A stretch of 64,000 bases of DNA from Symsagittifera roscoffensis (taxonomy: Eukaryota > Xenacoelomorpha > Acoela > Convolutidae), in assembly GCF_963678635.1 (NCBI RefSeq), contig NC_087062.1, positions 63,897,253 through 63,961,252 of the forward strand. Reading direction: 5' to 3'. The notes below the pieces were generated by a model. The model was given only the letters and a program-made list of their open reading frames with translations, was not told the origin of the DNA and searched no databases. Position numbers and translations under genes: made by a program. Positions within the stretch are counted from its first letter, which is position 1, and each line of letters opens with the position of its first letter. Below are positions 12,001 to 20,700 of this stretch, piece by piece.

Positions 12001-12529
12001 AGGAGCTGTTGGAAAATTATCTTCACTGCAGGTTGAAATATTCCGAGACTTGCACGACTCTTTCATTACTGGTCATCTTACCGAAACCATAGAAAAACTA
12101 GCCCATACATTTGGTCAAAACAACGAAGTGGAGCGTCTCAAGTCTTCTAAAGAAAAATTGAGTCAATGTATTTTGAGCTCCGAATATCTTGACCGTAGTG
12201 CGAAGTTTCCGCCGGCTATTGACCATATCAATGAATTTATAGTTGCATCCAGGTTAAGTCGCTGTATCCGTCTGTGCAGTTGCAAGAGCGCAAAAGATAG
12301 AACTGCAATGGGAGCTACTTACGAAATGGCGGAGCTTATTTGCGAGTATATTGACAGTGTTCAGAAATCTTCTCGTTTTCAGCCTGGAGATCAGATTAGA
12401 GGTGCTTTGCTGGATAGTTTGAGGCGTGGCGTGCGATTGAGGAATTGTAAGATGAATGCTGGACTGCCGAAATACAAGTTCACTTCATTAAATCAGCGAT
12501 TAATGCCACAAGTGATGAGCAATGAATAG
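1..12529 (+). CDS. INPP4-like: Inositol polyphosphate 4-phosphatase, INPP4A/B type (5' partial, six exons, one exon duplicated)
   Basis: The family removes the 4-phosphate from phosphatidylinositol 3,4-bisphosphate, using a CX5R cysteine phosphatase site. The decisive sign here is CKSAKDRT at 12281-12304, the exact INPP4 signature. Proposed exons are 1-61, 267-390, 731-1110, 1359-1533, 9318-9626 (with a second copy at 11281-11589) and 12001-12529. Every junction keeps the frame and, counting one copy of the duplicated exon, they total 1578 bases, or 526 codons including the stop. The N-terminal part, where family members carry a C2 domain, lies upstream of the window. The helical region (exons at 731 and 1359), the segment starting GDEREMM and the catalytic exon follow in the order expected for the family. 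The 267-390 exon uses a weak donor (gtgatt), so its end is less sure. The orthologue could be closer to INPP4A or INPP4B; I cannot tell. Confidence 0.85.
267..390 (+). CDS. INPP4-like: INPP4-like exon (helical region)
   Basis: The acceptor is ttcttgtttgtcatag, ending at 266. The frame begins EVLRRALVHVAEYLREVCGQ and finishes near SDWKNEW. The donor choice is forced: ending at 388 would give an early stop in the next exon, while ending at 390 (donor gtgatt) keeps the frame open. The alternative open frame here, starting at 211, crosses no usable splice sites and is a shadow. Confidence 0.5.
391..730 (+). other. INPP4-like intron with hairpin repeat copy
   Basis: This intron of about 340 bp lies between proposed exons. 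Its only recognisable content is the 74-bp hairpin repeat at 505-579. The remainder is AT-rich and shows no coding signal that fits the flanking phases. Confidence 0.5.
505..579. repeat. 74-bp hairpin-forming repeat, copy 1
   Basis: The repeat is an imperfect palindrome. The outer arms TTTGGCGA (518-525) and TCGCCAAA (563-570) enclose the inner arms TTGTAGGATC and GATCCTAACAA around a GGT loop. A second copy at 1601-1675 differs at only one base. It resembles a very small foldback element or MITE. The flanks begin TATATAAG in both copies, so part of the flank may belong to the element. Confidence 0.75.
731..1110 (+). CDS. INPP4-like: INPP4-like exon (central region)
   Basis: The acceptor is tactttttag, ending at 730, and the donor is gtgagc at 1111. 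The 380 bases encode a hydrophilic, helix-rich segment that includes HWDVLTVGGPTPHAL and ends RDMYAGFGL with one leftover base. That base fits the 1359 exon, which starts with the other two bases of a codon. An internal donor (gtgagg at 1080) exists but leads to a stop downstream, so the longer exon is preferred. Confidence 0.6.
1359..1533 (+). CDS. INPP4-like: INPP4-like exon ending in the S-L-I-N-D motif region
   Basis: The acceptor is tcgtattgtag, ending at 1358, and the donor is gtcaga at 1534. The encoded segment FTDVFIRRDLAVLSLIVTPL, continuing to VHFSWLSLIND, resembles the INPP4 region just before the conserved GDE stretch. The exon leaves two bases, which combine with the C at 9318 to give serine followed by GDEREMM. 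This links it across a 7.8-kb intron. Confidence 0.65.
1601..1675. repeat. 74-bp hairpin-forming repeat, copy 2
   Basis: This copy matches 505-579 except for one base (the A at 1610 against the T at 514). It has the same nested inverted arms. The two copies sit 1096 bp apart in separate introns of the INPP4-like gene. The near identity implies recent spread or sequence conversion. Confidence 0.75.
1676..4150. other. Intron stretch of distinct composition, no identified content
   Basis: About 2.4 kb that is visibly richer in G and C and poorer in T-runs than the rest of the intron. It carries many short purine-rich motifs and no reading frame above 80 codons. I found no terminal repeats, no tRNA-like boxes and no domain. 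It could be the non-coding interior of an old transposable element; nothing proves that. Confidence 0.3.
4614..5189 (+). pseudogene. Probable Penelope-like retroelement fragment (N-terminal region), decayed
   Basis: One frame stays coding-like over about 190 codons, interrupted by two in-frame stops, at the codons after WRFR (about 4794) and after HLRG (about 4974). It shows a basic helical stretch (DRHSKKLKLL) and then VIDLLSLGLKHPIQHKF. The spacing of a short hydrophobic strand followed by a leucine-rich LLSLGLK motif resembles the region before the reverse-transcriptase core of Penelope-like elements. No polymerase motifs remain. The identification is from pattern memory only; another retroelement class is possible. 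Confidence 0.35.
5276..5403 (+). repeat. SINE-like 3' body and hairpin tail
   Basis: The stretch contains gaggcttgtttctactttt, a GGGCTGCTTTTTG-like block and the hairpin tail gaagcgaagcttcgcctctg at 5378-5397. The same order occurs at 8640-8771, 10602-10740 and 13110-13206, where a tRNA-like head precedes it. The head is missing or unrecognisable here. Confidence 0.55.
5889..6294 (+). other. Weak coding-like stretch inside INPP4-like intron
   Basis: A short open segment starting at 5889 (MFNYAPENKRRMVYSMYEKY, then DRIKPMLQKV) ends near a gtaagc donor-like site. A second open segment from 6046 (MRKKEFLVIALETCPQ) follows an acagC acceptor-like site in a matching phase. The composition looks more protein-like than the surroundings. 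I do not recognise a family. It may be a nested small gene, a retroelement scrap or chance. Confidence 0.18.
6317..6652. mobile_element. hAT-type MITE (336 bp) with perfect 8-bp target duplication
   Basis: The ends are CAGGGGAGGATCTAG on the left and CTAAATCCGCCCCTG on the right, inverted repeats of 15 bp with two mismatches. The flanks are ctttaaat at 6309-6316 and again at 6653-6660, a perfect 8-bp target site duplication. CAGGG ends with 8-bp duplications are the hallmark of hAT transposons. The element is too short for a transposase, so it is non-autonomous. The interior has a GGCGCCAAAGGCGCC palindrome near 6510. The perfect duplication suggests a fairly recent insertion. Confidence 0.9.
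6661..7333. other. Intron sequence, nothing identified
   Basis: AT-rich intron DNA. It includes short open frames on the minus strand with low-complexity composition and no domain. There are no repeats that I could match elsewhere in the window. Confidence 0.4.
7334..7495 (+). repeat. Direct repeat with CAGGGC hairpin tail, copy 1
   Basis: The unit starts gtgtggggggatgattttca and ends in a tail containing the hairpin cagggcttcgccctg followed by atacgagcagtcttgtt. A diverged copy lies at 7733-7895. The same tail pattern (a GGGC-loop-GCCC stem followed by a CTTGTT-type end) recurs near 30597-30640 behind a tRNA-like head. This suggests a SINE family tail. Confidence 0.65.
7733..7895 (+). repeat. 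Direct repeat with CAGGGC hairpin tail, copy 2
   Basis: About 160 bp closely matching 7334-7495, with substitutions and small indels, ending in cagggcttggccctgatacg and agtagtcttgtt. The hairpin stem is conserved while the loop differs. The two copies are in the same orientation, about 400 bp apart. Confidence 0.65.
8640..8771 (+). repeat. tRNA-derived SINE-like 3' part, in duplication unit 1
   Basis: A B-box-like stretch (ggtcgcagattcgaagtcc) is followed by the body ttcgaggcttatttctatat and the hairpin tail gcgaagcgcagcttcgctt. An identical arrangement lies in unit 2 at 10602-10740. The head is less complete than at 12993-13206. Confidence 0.6.
8880..9255 (+). repeat. Dispersed repeat family (Pol III-free, Cys-tail type), copy in unit 1
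   Basis: This copy contains gtagcacgcacagtgtgttcc, tttactcgctcgaaaatag, accagtttttctcgacag and finally a ttccccgttttatatgg block with ggtcggaac. Diverged relatives lie at 24226-24730 and 27059-27450, a second copy is in unit 2, and a partial match is at 13440-13515. The order of blocks is conserved, which supports one family of roughly 400-500 bp. No coding content is seen. Confidence 0.5.
9318..9626 (+). CDS. INPP4-like: INPP4-like duplicated exon, copy 1
   Basis: The acceptor is ttggtttcag, ending at 9317, and the donor is gtaaga at 9627. The length is 309 bases, a multiple of three, with the same phase at both ends. The exon encodes GDEREMMRDFIAAVNYVNRY and later ILVTIYLP and FDCCVHFLNQ, matching the INPP4 stretch before the active-site exon. 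It is identical, base for base as far as I can read, to the copy at 11281-11589. Including both copies would add 103 residues without a frame change or stop. Confidence 0.8.
11281..11589 (+). CDS. INPP4-like: INPP4-like duplicated exon, copy 2
   Basis: This is the second copy of the 309-base exon, with the same acceptor (ttggtttcag) and donor (gtaaga at 11590). Joined to 12001 it reads NAL then GAVGKLSSLQVEIFRDL in frame. Whether a transcript uses this copy, copy 1 or both cannot be decided from DNA. Confidence 0.8.
12001..12529 (+). CDS. INPP4-like: INPP4-like terminal exon with phosphatase active site
   Basis: The acceptor is tttttttgtttcag, ending at 12000, and the stop codon TAG is at 12527-12529. 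The exon contains the catalytic CKSAKDRT loop (12281-12304), with the nucleophile Cys at 12281-12283 and the Arg in place. It is followed by a helical tail, and the last residues include LPKYKFTSLNQRLMPQ, comparable to the conserved C-terminal end of the family. The active site is intact, so the enzyme should be functional if expressed. Confidence 0.92.
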
Positions 12530-14582
12530 CTTAACAAATTTTAAAGGGAGAATTGCATTTATTTTTATTCGAATGTCATCCTGAATTATATATTTTGGAA
12601 GATAAAATATTATGAACAAACTAGCAAAAAGGTGGGGTTCGCTCCGCTGGGAAGCTTTTTTTTGTATGAAAGAGGAATGGTGGACTACTGTTGCTAGTAA
12701 CACAGAAAGTTCATTTCACTGTCACTAAACTAAAAAAAAACAGTTTTATATCATTTTTCGAAATATTTGGAAATATATATTTTTCATTTTTCAAGGTGTC
12801 TGTGTTTTTACACTAGCAAGCAGCGTAGTGTATTAGTACGAACATTTTTTTCTAGACTTACTCGCAAATATAAGTGTTTATTAAAAGTGTGGTAGGTGGC
12901 AATTTTACTTAATCACGATGAGTAGCATTGGAAGTTTCATAGCATCTGTTCTCTGCTTTATTTGTGATTTTGGCTGGTGTTTGTGAGTTATTAACCGTCC
13001 GTGGCTGATGGGTTAGTGCGTTAGACTCATAATCTCGAGTTAGGTCGCAGATCTCGGATCATGTCGAATTAGGTCGCAGATCGAATCCGAGACATAAGCC
13101 GATTTTTTACTAATTCGAGGCTTATTTCTACTTATTCTTGCCTTTTATAGAGCTGCTCTTTGTGTTGTTGCTAGTGTTTGCGAATCGAAGCTTCGCCTAT
13201 GTGTTAATTGAATTTACCGAAGGATTTTCCCTAAGCTTTCCATAAAATAATTGAACAGCTTTACTTATTGAAGAAACCATTTTTTAACGGAATAACACAA
13301 CCACTGTTCAAGTTCATCCTATCCTCTCTTCTCTTAGAAATTATAAAATTATAGCTATTTTTGCTTGTCTCTGAACTATTCCGCGACTGAAATTTTTTTC
13401 ACATGATATATCACCCGATGGCATCTGGCGTTTTTTGTGGTACCTTATATTGCAGGGCGAAAGACAACTAATTCAAAGTTTTCCCCGCCTTTGGTGTAGT
13501 CGGAGCAAAAATAAGAGCAAAAGAGATTTTAAGTGTGCATTTTTATGGAACATGATCATACGATGTTGATCACTCAGCAATGAGATCAGTGCAAACAGAT
13601 TTTTGAGCTCATTAGGTTTGACCGTGATTGTCTGGCCAAGTTTCATGATGTCACTGAATCGTTTCGCAATGATAACCGATTTTCCGGGTAAACACTTATC
13701 TCCCAAAGTTTCGACGTTGAGAGAATGTTAAGTGTTTCAACATGATTTATTGGATACAATTTATGGTCCCTTGAGGTGCACATTGGTGTTAAGTAATTTG
13801 TACGCAGTAGGCCCTAGATTTTTTTTCAGTAATATTTTTTTCGGACTTTTTTTGCAAAGGTTTTGGCTCAAAAGGTTTATACAGGTTAAATATTTTCGTT
13901 GTTTTTTGTTGTAAATATTTTTCAAAGTACTTTCGACTCGTTTGCCGTCTGGTTACCATGCCAAATTAGTTCTGCTTGATGTCAGCATACTTGAGCACTC
14001 AAGATACCCTCAGCGCTACAAATACTTAATTTTACACTTTTCAGTTGTCTTTCAATTTGTTTACACAGAGGACAACGTGAACTGTTTGATATTTCTCGTT
14101 AGATGCCATCCGCTGGGCGTTCTTGTTTCTTAAAACTGATTCTTTTTTATTTGAGTAAAATATCATTAAATGTAATTGCTCATCACGAATTTGGCAGGTA
14201 TTCAAACCACCGGAGGGAACATACACCGGTTCTAATTCAGTCTCAACTTAACATGTCAAGACGCAAATGGCAGTGATCTTCTTATCTAGTAGAAACTTTT
14301 ATTGGTCTGAAAGAAATTGCACAACGTTTTTAACCAAATTTCAAGCTAATAATTTCATTACTGACTGCTTGTAAATGTTTTTAATTAATATTATGTACAT
14401 ATATGAGGATAATCATCTGGCCAGTAGCTTAAATAATTTACTTGGAATACAGAATAAACTTTTAGTTTAGGTTAGCGTGGAAACTTTTTTGTGCCCTAAT
14501 TTTTTCATCAAAAAAAACTACTCTGAACTAATAAATTTGTTGTGTAGTAACTCATCGTTTTGAGGTAATTCTAGTTCTAAAA
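12530..14582. other. Intergenic region between INPP4-like and LIN9
   Basis: About 2.05 kb separate the INPP4-like stop from the LIN9 start. The stretch holds a tRNA-derived SINE (12993-13206) and a fragment of the dispersed family (about 13440-13515). The LIN9 promoter and untranslated leader must lie in the last part. No CpG-rich stretch, TATA arrangement or polyadenylation site stood out enough to call. Confidence 0.5.
12993..13206 (+). repeat. tRNA-derived SINE with hairpin tail
   Basis: An A-box-like block TGGCTGATGGGTTAGTGCG and a CAT-containing anticodon-like loop (gactcataatc) are followed by a B-box-like block gcagatcgaatccgag. An internal duplication of taggtcgcaga lies between the boxes. 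The body ttcgaggcttatttctactt and the tail cgaatcgaagcttcgcct follow. This matches the 3' parts at 5276-5403 and 8640-8771. The head is not a functional tRNA because its acceptor arm does not pair. Confidence 0.7.
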
Positions 14583-14793
14583 ATGGGTCCCAAAAGAAGA
14601 GGGTCCTCGACGCCTCTCTCTTTCGATGGTTCTCCAGAGGCGAAAAAAGTAGTTCTGCCAATGAAGTCCAGAAGCTTCCGTCCTATCACAGACTCAGAAT
14701 ATGATGAAGAAAATCAAGCCCAATCTGATGACGAAGAGCAAACTGGCGGAAGCTTCGCAAATAGTTCTGCATACAAGAAATTAGCAGTCGAAG
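14583..14793 (+). CDS. LIN9: LIN9 exon 1 (start codon, acidic N-terminus)
   Basis: The exon encodes MGPKRRGSSTPLSFDGSPEA and then a serine- and acid-rich tail ending LAVE plus one base. The donor is gtgagg at 14794. The basic PKRRGS start resembles LIN9 N-termini. The open frame continues a short way into the intron, but the splice to 14942 restores the conserved DIRP start. Confidence 0.85.
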
Positions 14794-17700
14794 GTGAGGT
14801 TAAACTAATTCAGTTAATTTTAGCTGATATACAGATTTGAATTTTCGTTAGGTTGCTAGCTCAATTGGATGACAAATAATCGGATTTTCACGCACGTTTC
14901 GAAAACAAATTTATGTTTTGCTTATTTCCGCGCTATTGAAGGAGGTCCACTTGAAATTGGCAAGAAGTTAAGAAACATGCTGAAGTTGCCGAAAGCATAC
15001 AAGTGGGCTGTGTTTGAGTGGTTCTACTCTTCCATAGACAGGGTTTTGCTGAACGAGGAAAATGATTTCCAGATTTGCCTGAAAGAGTCTTTCCCCGACT
15101 TGAAGACAAGGATGATGAATCGAAATGAGTGGAGGATCATTCGACGGTTACTAGGTTAGTGGACTTAATGTTAGTAATCTTTTCCACTTATCTTTCTCAA
15201 TTTTCAAAATATAAGTTGTTAGACTTTTTTTTTATTTCATACATTGTGATATCACAAATTTAGCCGTTAGGCATCATATTTTTCAAGTGTAAAAAAAATA
15301 GTGTCATTTCATTTTTAGCGGAATAGAAATTGAAGTTCTTTGCTGCCAAAACCAGTCTGGGAAAAATCTTCTGGATAGGCTAATTTTAAACGACCGAAAA
15401 ATCCGCAATTTTCTCCAGGAGAGCATTTGACAAAAAATAACCTCCGCTCTCCAAGTATGTTCATCTTTTAATAGACGTTGTTTTTAACCCTGTAGTTGCA
15501 ATGTGATCCCTTTTTAATAAAGGAAATAATAGAACATGAATAATACAGGCCGATTAGTGATTTTTCCTATTGGTGATTTTTCCTAACTGAACTGGAATTG
15601 ATCTTTCTTATTCAGTTCAAACTGAAAGATCACTTCTCGATTTTTGTTAAAATTAGCTGGTGAAACATGACCTTTAGTCATTGGTTCGAGCAACTTTGTG
15701 CGGGTGATTTACCATATATATTTGATCTGATTTGCTACTGGAATTATCACTCAAATCTCATTAATTCACTCCTTATTAATCAACCGTTTGTCGCTGCAAT
15801 AACCTTGATAGGTTATGGGCCCAGATGCCCAATCACGAGTGAGAAGTCAGGAGTCAAGATTGACTGTTTGTTCAAACGAATAAGGAAAAAAGCTGAGATT
15901 TGCGGTGGAGTTGTGACAGTGAAAATCACAACTTGAAATATACAACTGATCGGTTAGACAACTGCGAGAGAAGCAGGCCAAAACTACTTGGAGATAGACG
16001 ATTGATCAGACAGAGAAGTGCAAAGATAGAAGAAGGGCAACACAACTAGTAGAGACAGGCAACTTTGACGACAGAAGCAGGGCAACACAACTTCTAGAGA
16101 TAGACAACTCTGACGATAGAAGCAGGGAAACACAACAGAGAAGAAGAGAAGACGGTCAAAAGCTATACGAAGGGGCACCGAGTGAGCACAGCAGTGGAAG
16201 AAGCACTACACTATTGATAGTGAAATAAAACTGAAACAAACTGATAAATTACATGTTTTATTTGTAAAAGTTGCTGATTTATACTCAATTTTTGCGGAAG
16301 GATAAATTCGTTCGTACGCGATTGCTCGAATCCGACACAAAATCAATCCAAAAAATACATTCCAATTAAAACAAAAAGAAACTGATACCCCAGAATAAAA
16401 AGAGGAATTTCTATTTTGCTAATATATATATTACCTAGTATGAAATCTGAGGAGGGAACTTAGCTTTGCTAAGTCGCTGATGTGTTATTCAGTACGCACT
16501 CCGTTAGGTTCCAAACCAGATTTAGGTAATCAAATATACTTGCATAATTATATAAGGGGCGATATTGATGTATAATATAGAATATGATTTTAGATTATGA
16601 TTTTGATGTAAGAGAAAACGGGGTCATTGAACTTTAGCTAGGGCAATACTTAGTTTTTTGAGTTTTGGATTGGAGCTTAATTTTTTGTGTGAGAATTAAG
16701 TCGAAAATAAGAACTTGGATTAGGAAAAAATGTCGAAAACTGATAGGATAGTTTTTTCGGGAAAAGAAGAAGATTTTTCCTACTTTGCAGAGCAATTCGA
16801 GGCACGAATTTTTCACTTGAAGTTAAACAAGATTTTAGATGAGACAGTTGATTATAGAAATTTTATGGCAAGCTTAAGACGGAATGCAAGCAGTGATCAA
16901 AAACAAGCTGCGATAGATAAAGGAAAAGAGATTTTTGAAGAAAAACAGTTGCATATCTGGTACGAACTTGTGCAGGCTCTAGATAAGAAATCAGTTTTGT
17001 TTTTAAGACCTTATAAAGGCAATGGTAGCAAAGCTTGGGATGTTTTACGGAAAAGATTTAAGAGTTTTGAAAGACCCAGGCTGCAAAAACTAATCTCCGA
17101 ACTTACAACTTTGAAAAAGAATAGCAATGAAACAGTGATAGATTATTTGACTAGAGCAGAGGAGATTCAGTATAACTTAGAACAAGTGAACGAAGAAGTG
17201 AGTGACAAAATGTTAATTTCAATTTTTTTGAAAGGACTTCCAAAACAATTTAAAACTTTTTCTACTATAGCTAAGTTTAGTAGAGATGAGAAAAGTTTAG
17301 ATGAGTTGAAAAGAGATTTAGTGAATTTTGATAGCGAGAGACAAGTAATCGAAAAAGAGCATGCTTTTAATAGCGAGAACAGAGTTTGTTTCAAGTGTCA
17401 GAAAAGAGGACATGTGTCGAAACAGTGCAGAGAAAACTTAAGCAGCAGACGAGATAGTGAAGGTAGAGCTCGAAAAATTCAGTGCTATGAGTGCAAGGAG
17501 TTTGGACATATTGCAAAATATTGCCAAGCAAAGAAAAAGTTCATTAGTAAGACTAAACGAGAACAGCAGAACCTAGTAGCTGAAACAGGCTCATTTTAGT
17601 TTCCTGAGTGGAGTGTCTCCGGGCGAGGACTTAGTTGTAGACTCTGGAGCTACCAGTAATATGATTAAGGATCGAGACATGTTTGTTAGTTTAGATGAGA

Positions 17701-20700
17701 ACTTCAAAGGATCGGTTAGCAATGCAAATTTCTCTGAATCAAAAATTTTAGGGAAACGTGAAGTTAGATTCAGAGTGAAAGATGAGAAAGGCGAGTTTAA
17801 GATGATTGAGCTGAAGAATACTTTGTACGTTCCTGAAAACTCAAGAAATTTGCCGAGTGTATCAAAAATGAAGAAAGCAGGAGCAGAAGTTGTTTTTGGT
17901 GCGAGCTCGTTTGTTCGCCAGGGAAATGGATCAGTTTACCAATTAAGAGAGGAAAGTGGTCTCTTTTTATCGGATACTTTTGTAGGAAAAGACGAGTGTA
18001 TGTAGTAAGCACATTGAAACAGTGGCTTTGCAGGATGGGTCATAATAACTACAAAGATTTAGGTCATTTGGAGCAACATGTTGAAGGCATGAAGATTAGT
18101 GATTTTAAAATTGAGAATTGTGAAACTTGTGAGTTGAATAAAGCAAAAAAGAAGCCAGTCCCGAAAGATTCTTATACCAGGGCAACCAGGTCACTAGATT
18201 TTGTTCACAAAGATATTTTAGGTCCCATCGACCCGCTAGCAGAGGATGGACATAGATATGCTATAGGTTTTGTGGACAGTTTTTCTAGATATCTGAAAAT
18301 TTATTTCATGAAGACGAGAGATGAGGCAACAGAAAAGTTGGAAAGGTTCATTGCAGGCATAGGAGTCCCTCAGACTTTAGTTTCAGACGGTGCAGGAGAG
18401 TACATTGGTCAAGATTTTAGGCGAGTTTGTAGGAAACAAAAAATAAGACTGGAAACATCGGCTCCTTATACCCCTCAAGAGAACGGAAAGATAGAAAGGT
18501 TGTGGGGAACAATTACTCCAATGGCTCGCTGCATGATTTTTGATGCGAATTTATCGAAAACTTATTGGCCTTATGCTCTTAATATGGCTGCTAATCTCAA
18601 AAATATGTGCTTTCATTCTGCTATAGGCAAAACACCCTACGAGTCAATGTATGGAGAAAAACCCAACCTTAATTTTGTGAAAACTTTTGGGTGTGTAGCG
18701 TATAGTTTTGTGGAAAAACAGTTTCGCAAAAAACTAGACAAAAACTCTAGAAGGGGAATTTTTCTGGGGACATCGGAAAAATAGTAAAGCTTATCTGATA
18801 GGAATTGAGAGTGAAGGAAAACTCAAAGTGCAAAAGTCTAGAAACGTTAGTTTTGACGAATCTAAGTTCTACTTTGAGAAAAAGATAGAAAGTGACGAAG
18901 GAGAAAGAGTAGGTGATGTAGTATTTTTTGGAGAAGTTCTCGAAAATATACCGAAAAGTGCTAAGGAAGCTTTAGCAGACCCTGACTGGCAAGAAGCAAT
19001 GAAAAAAGAGTTTGATTCATTAGAGAAAAACAAAGTTTGGGAACTAGTTAGAAATAGAGGAGAGAAGCCTATAGGCAGCAGATGGCATTTTGCTTTGAAG
19101 TACGGACCTAATGGTGAAATTTCCAGGTTTAAGGCTAGGTTTGTTGCTAAAGGTTTTAGCCAAGTTGAGGGAAGAGATTTTCACGAAACGTATTCGCCTA
19201 CAGCCAAGATGTCGACCAGAAGAATAGTCCTGAGCGTAGCAGTTCAAAATAGGTATCAGTTGAGACAGTTAGACATTAAAACTGCATACTTGAATGCCAA
19301 ACTAGATGAAGAAATTCTTATGAAGCAACCTGAAGGGTTCGAGAAGTTTGATGAAGAAAGAAAACCTTTAGTTTGTCTTCTGAAGAAAAGTCTTTATGGA
19401 CTGAAGCAGTCCAGTAGAAACTGGCATAGGACTCTAAAAAGCTATCTTGAGGAATTAGGTTTTGAAAATTCAGTTTTTGATGAGTGTTTGTTTGTTAGGA
19501 GTGTTGAGGGAGAGATAGAAGGTTTAATTTGCTTGTGGGTCGATGATATCGTGGTTTGTGGAGCAGACAAAAATTTCTGTAGCTGGTTTGAAGCAATATC
19601 TCGGAAAATTTTGAGATAAGCGAGATAAGTGATCTTAAATGGTTCTTAGGAATGAAAATTGATTACTCAGGAAACGAAATTAGGATAAGTCAGGAGAAAT
19701 ATGTTGAAAAATTGATATCAAGATTTAGGATGACCGAAGCAAAGCCGATAACGCCCCCTATTAGTGAAAACGAAAAATTGACAAAAGAAGATTGTCCTTT
19801 AGAAGGTAGCATAGAACAAGAAAATATGAAAAAATGTGACTATCGAGGACTTGTTGGTTGTCTAAATTACCTAGCTTTATCAAGTAGACCCGAAATTTGC
19901 TTTGCAGCAAATCTTCTAAGTTCTTTTGTGGAAAACCCAGGTGAAAAGCATTGAAAAGCCGGAAAAAATTGTCTTAGATATCTGCTAGGAACAAAAATTT
20001 TACCTTTAGTATACAGGAGGGATAAGGCCTTGAATCTTGTTAGCTATTCGGATGCGGACTGGGCTGGAAATATAGACAATAGGAGAAGTACATTAGGATA
20101 TTGTTTTAAACTCAGTGACAACTCAGGTGTAATCAGTTGGTCTAGCAGACTTCAGCGTCGTGTATCAACTTCAACAGCCGAGGCAGAACACAATGCTGTG
20201 GTCGAAACAGTAAAGGAAGGAATTCATTTATAGGGCATACTTAGCGACTTAGGCATAATTTGTAATAGGCTTTTAGAAGTTTTCGTTCAAGCTTGTATTG
20301 CCCTTAGTAAACACTCAATGAACCACGGCAAGACGAAGCATTTTGCCATAAAACTACACTTCCTTCGAGAGCTAGTTGAGCAGAAGAAGGTGACATTAAC
20401 CTTTTTACCAACAGCAAACATGCCTGCAGACGCATTGACGAAAAACTTGGGAAAGTGCAAAACTGCATTTTTCCGAGACATTCTACTAGGAACCACCTAA
20501 TTTGAAAGGCGGGGTATTGGTGATTTTTCCTAACTGAACTGGAGTTGATCTTTCTTATTCAGTTCAAACTGAAAGATCACTTCCCGATTTTGTTAAAATT
20601 AGCGGGTGAAACATGACCTTTAGTCATTGGTTCGAGCAACTTTGTGCGGGTGATTTACCATATATATTTGATCTGATTTGCTACTGGAATTATCACTCAA

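Noticed and set aside
12993-13092. tRNA gene candidate (Met-like) at the SINE head
   Set aside because: A and B boxes are visible, but the acceptor arm does not pair and an internal duplication disrupts the T arm. It is followed by a SINE body shared with other copies.
15560-15567. Five-base target duplication for the Copia element
   Set aside because: The five bases left of the 5' LTR (tttcc) and right of the 3' LTR (gcaat) do not match.
16634-17394. Minus-strand frames within the Copia gag
   Set aside because: Antisense shadows of a clear Gag coding region.
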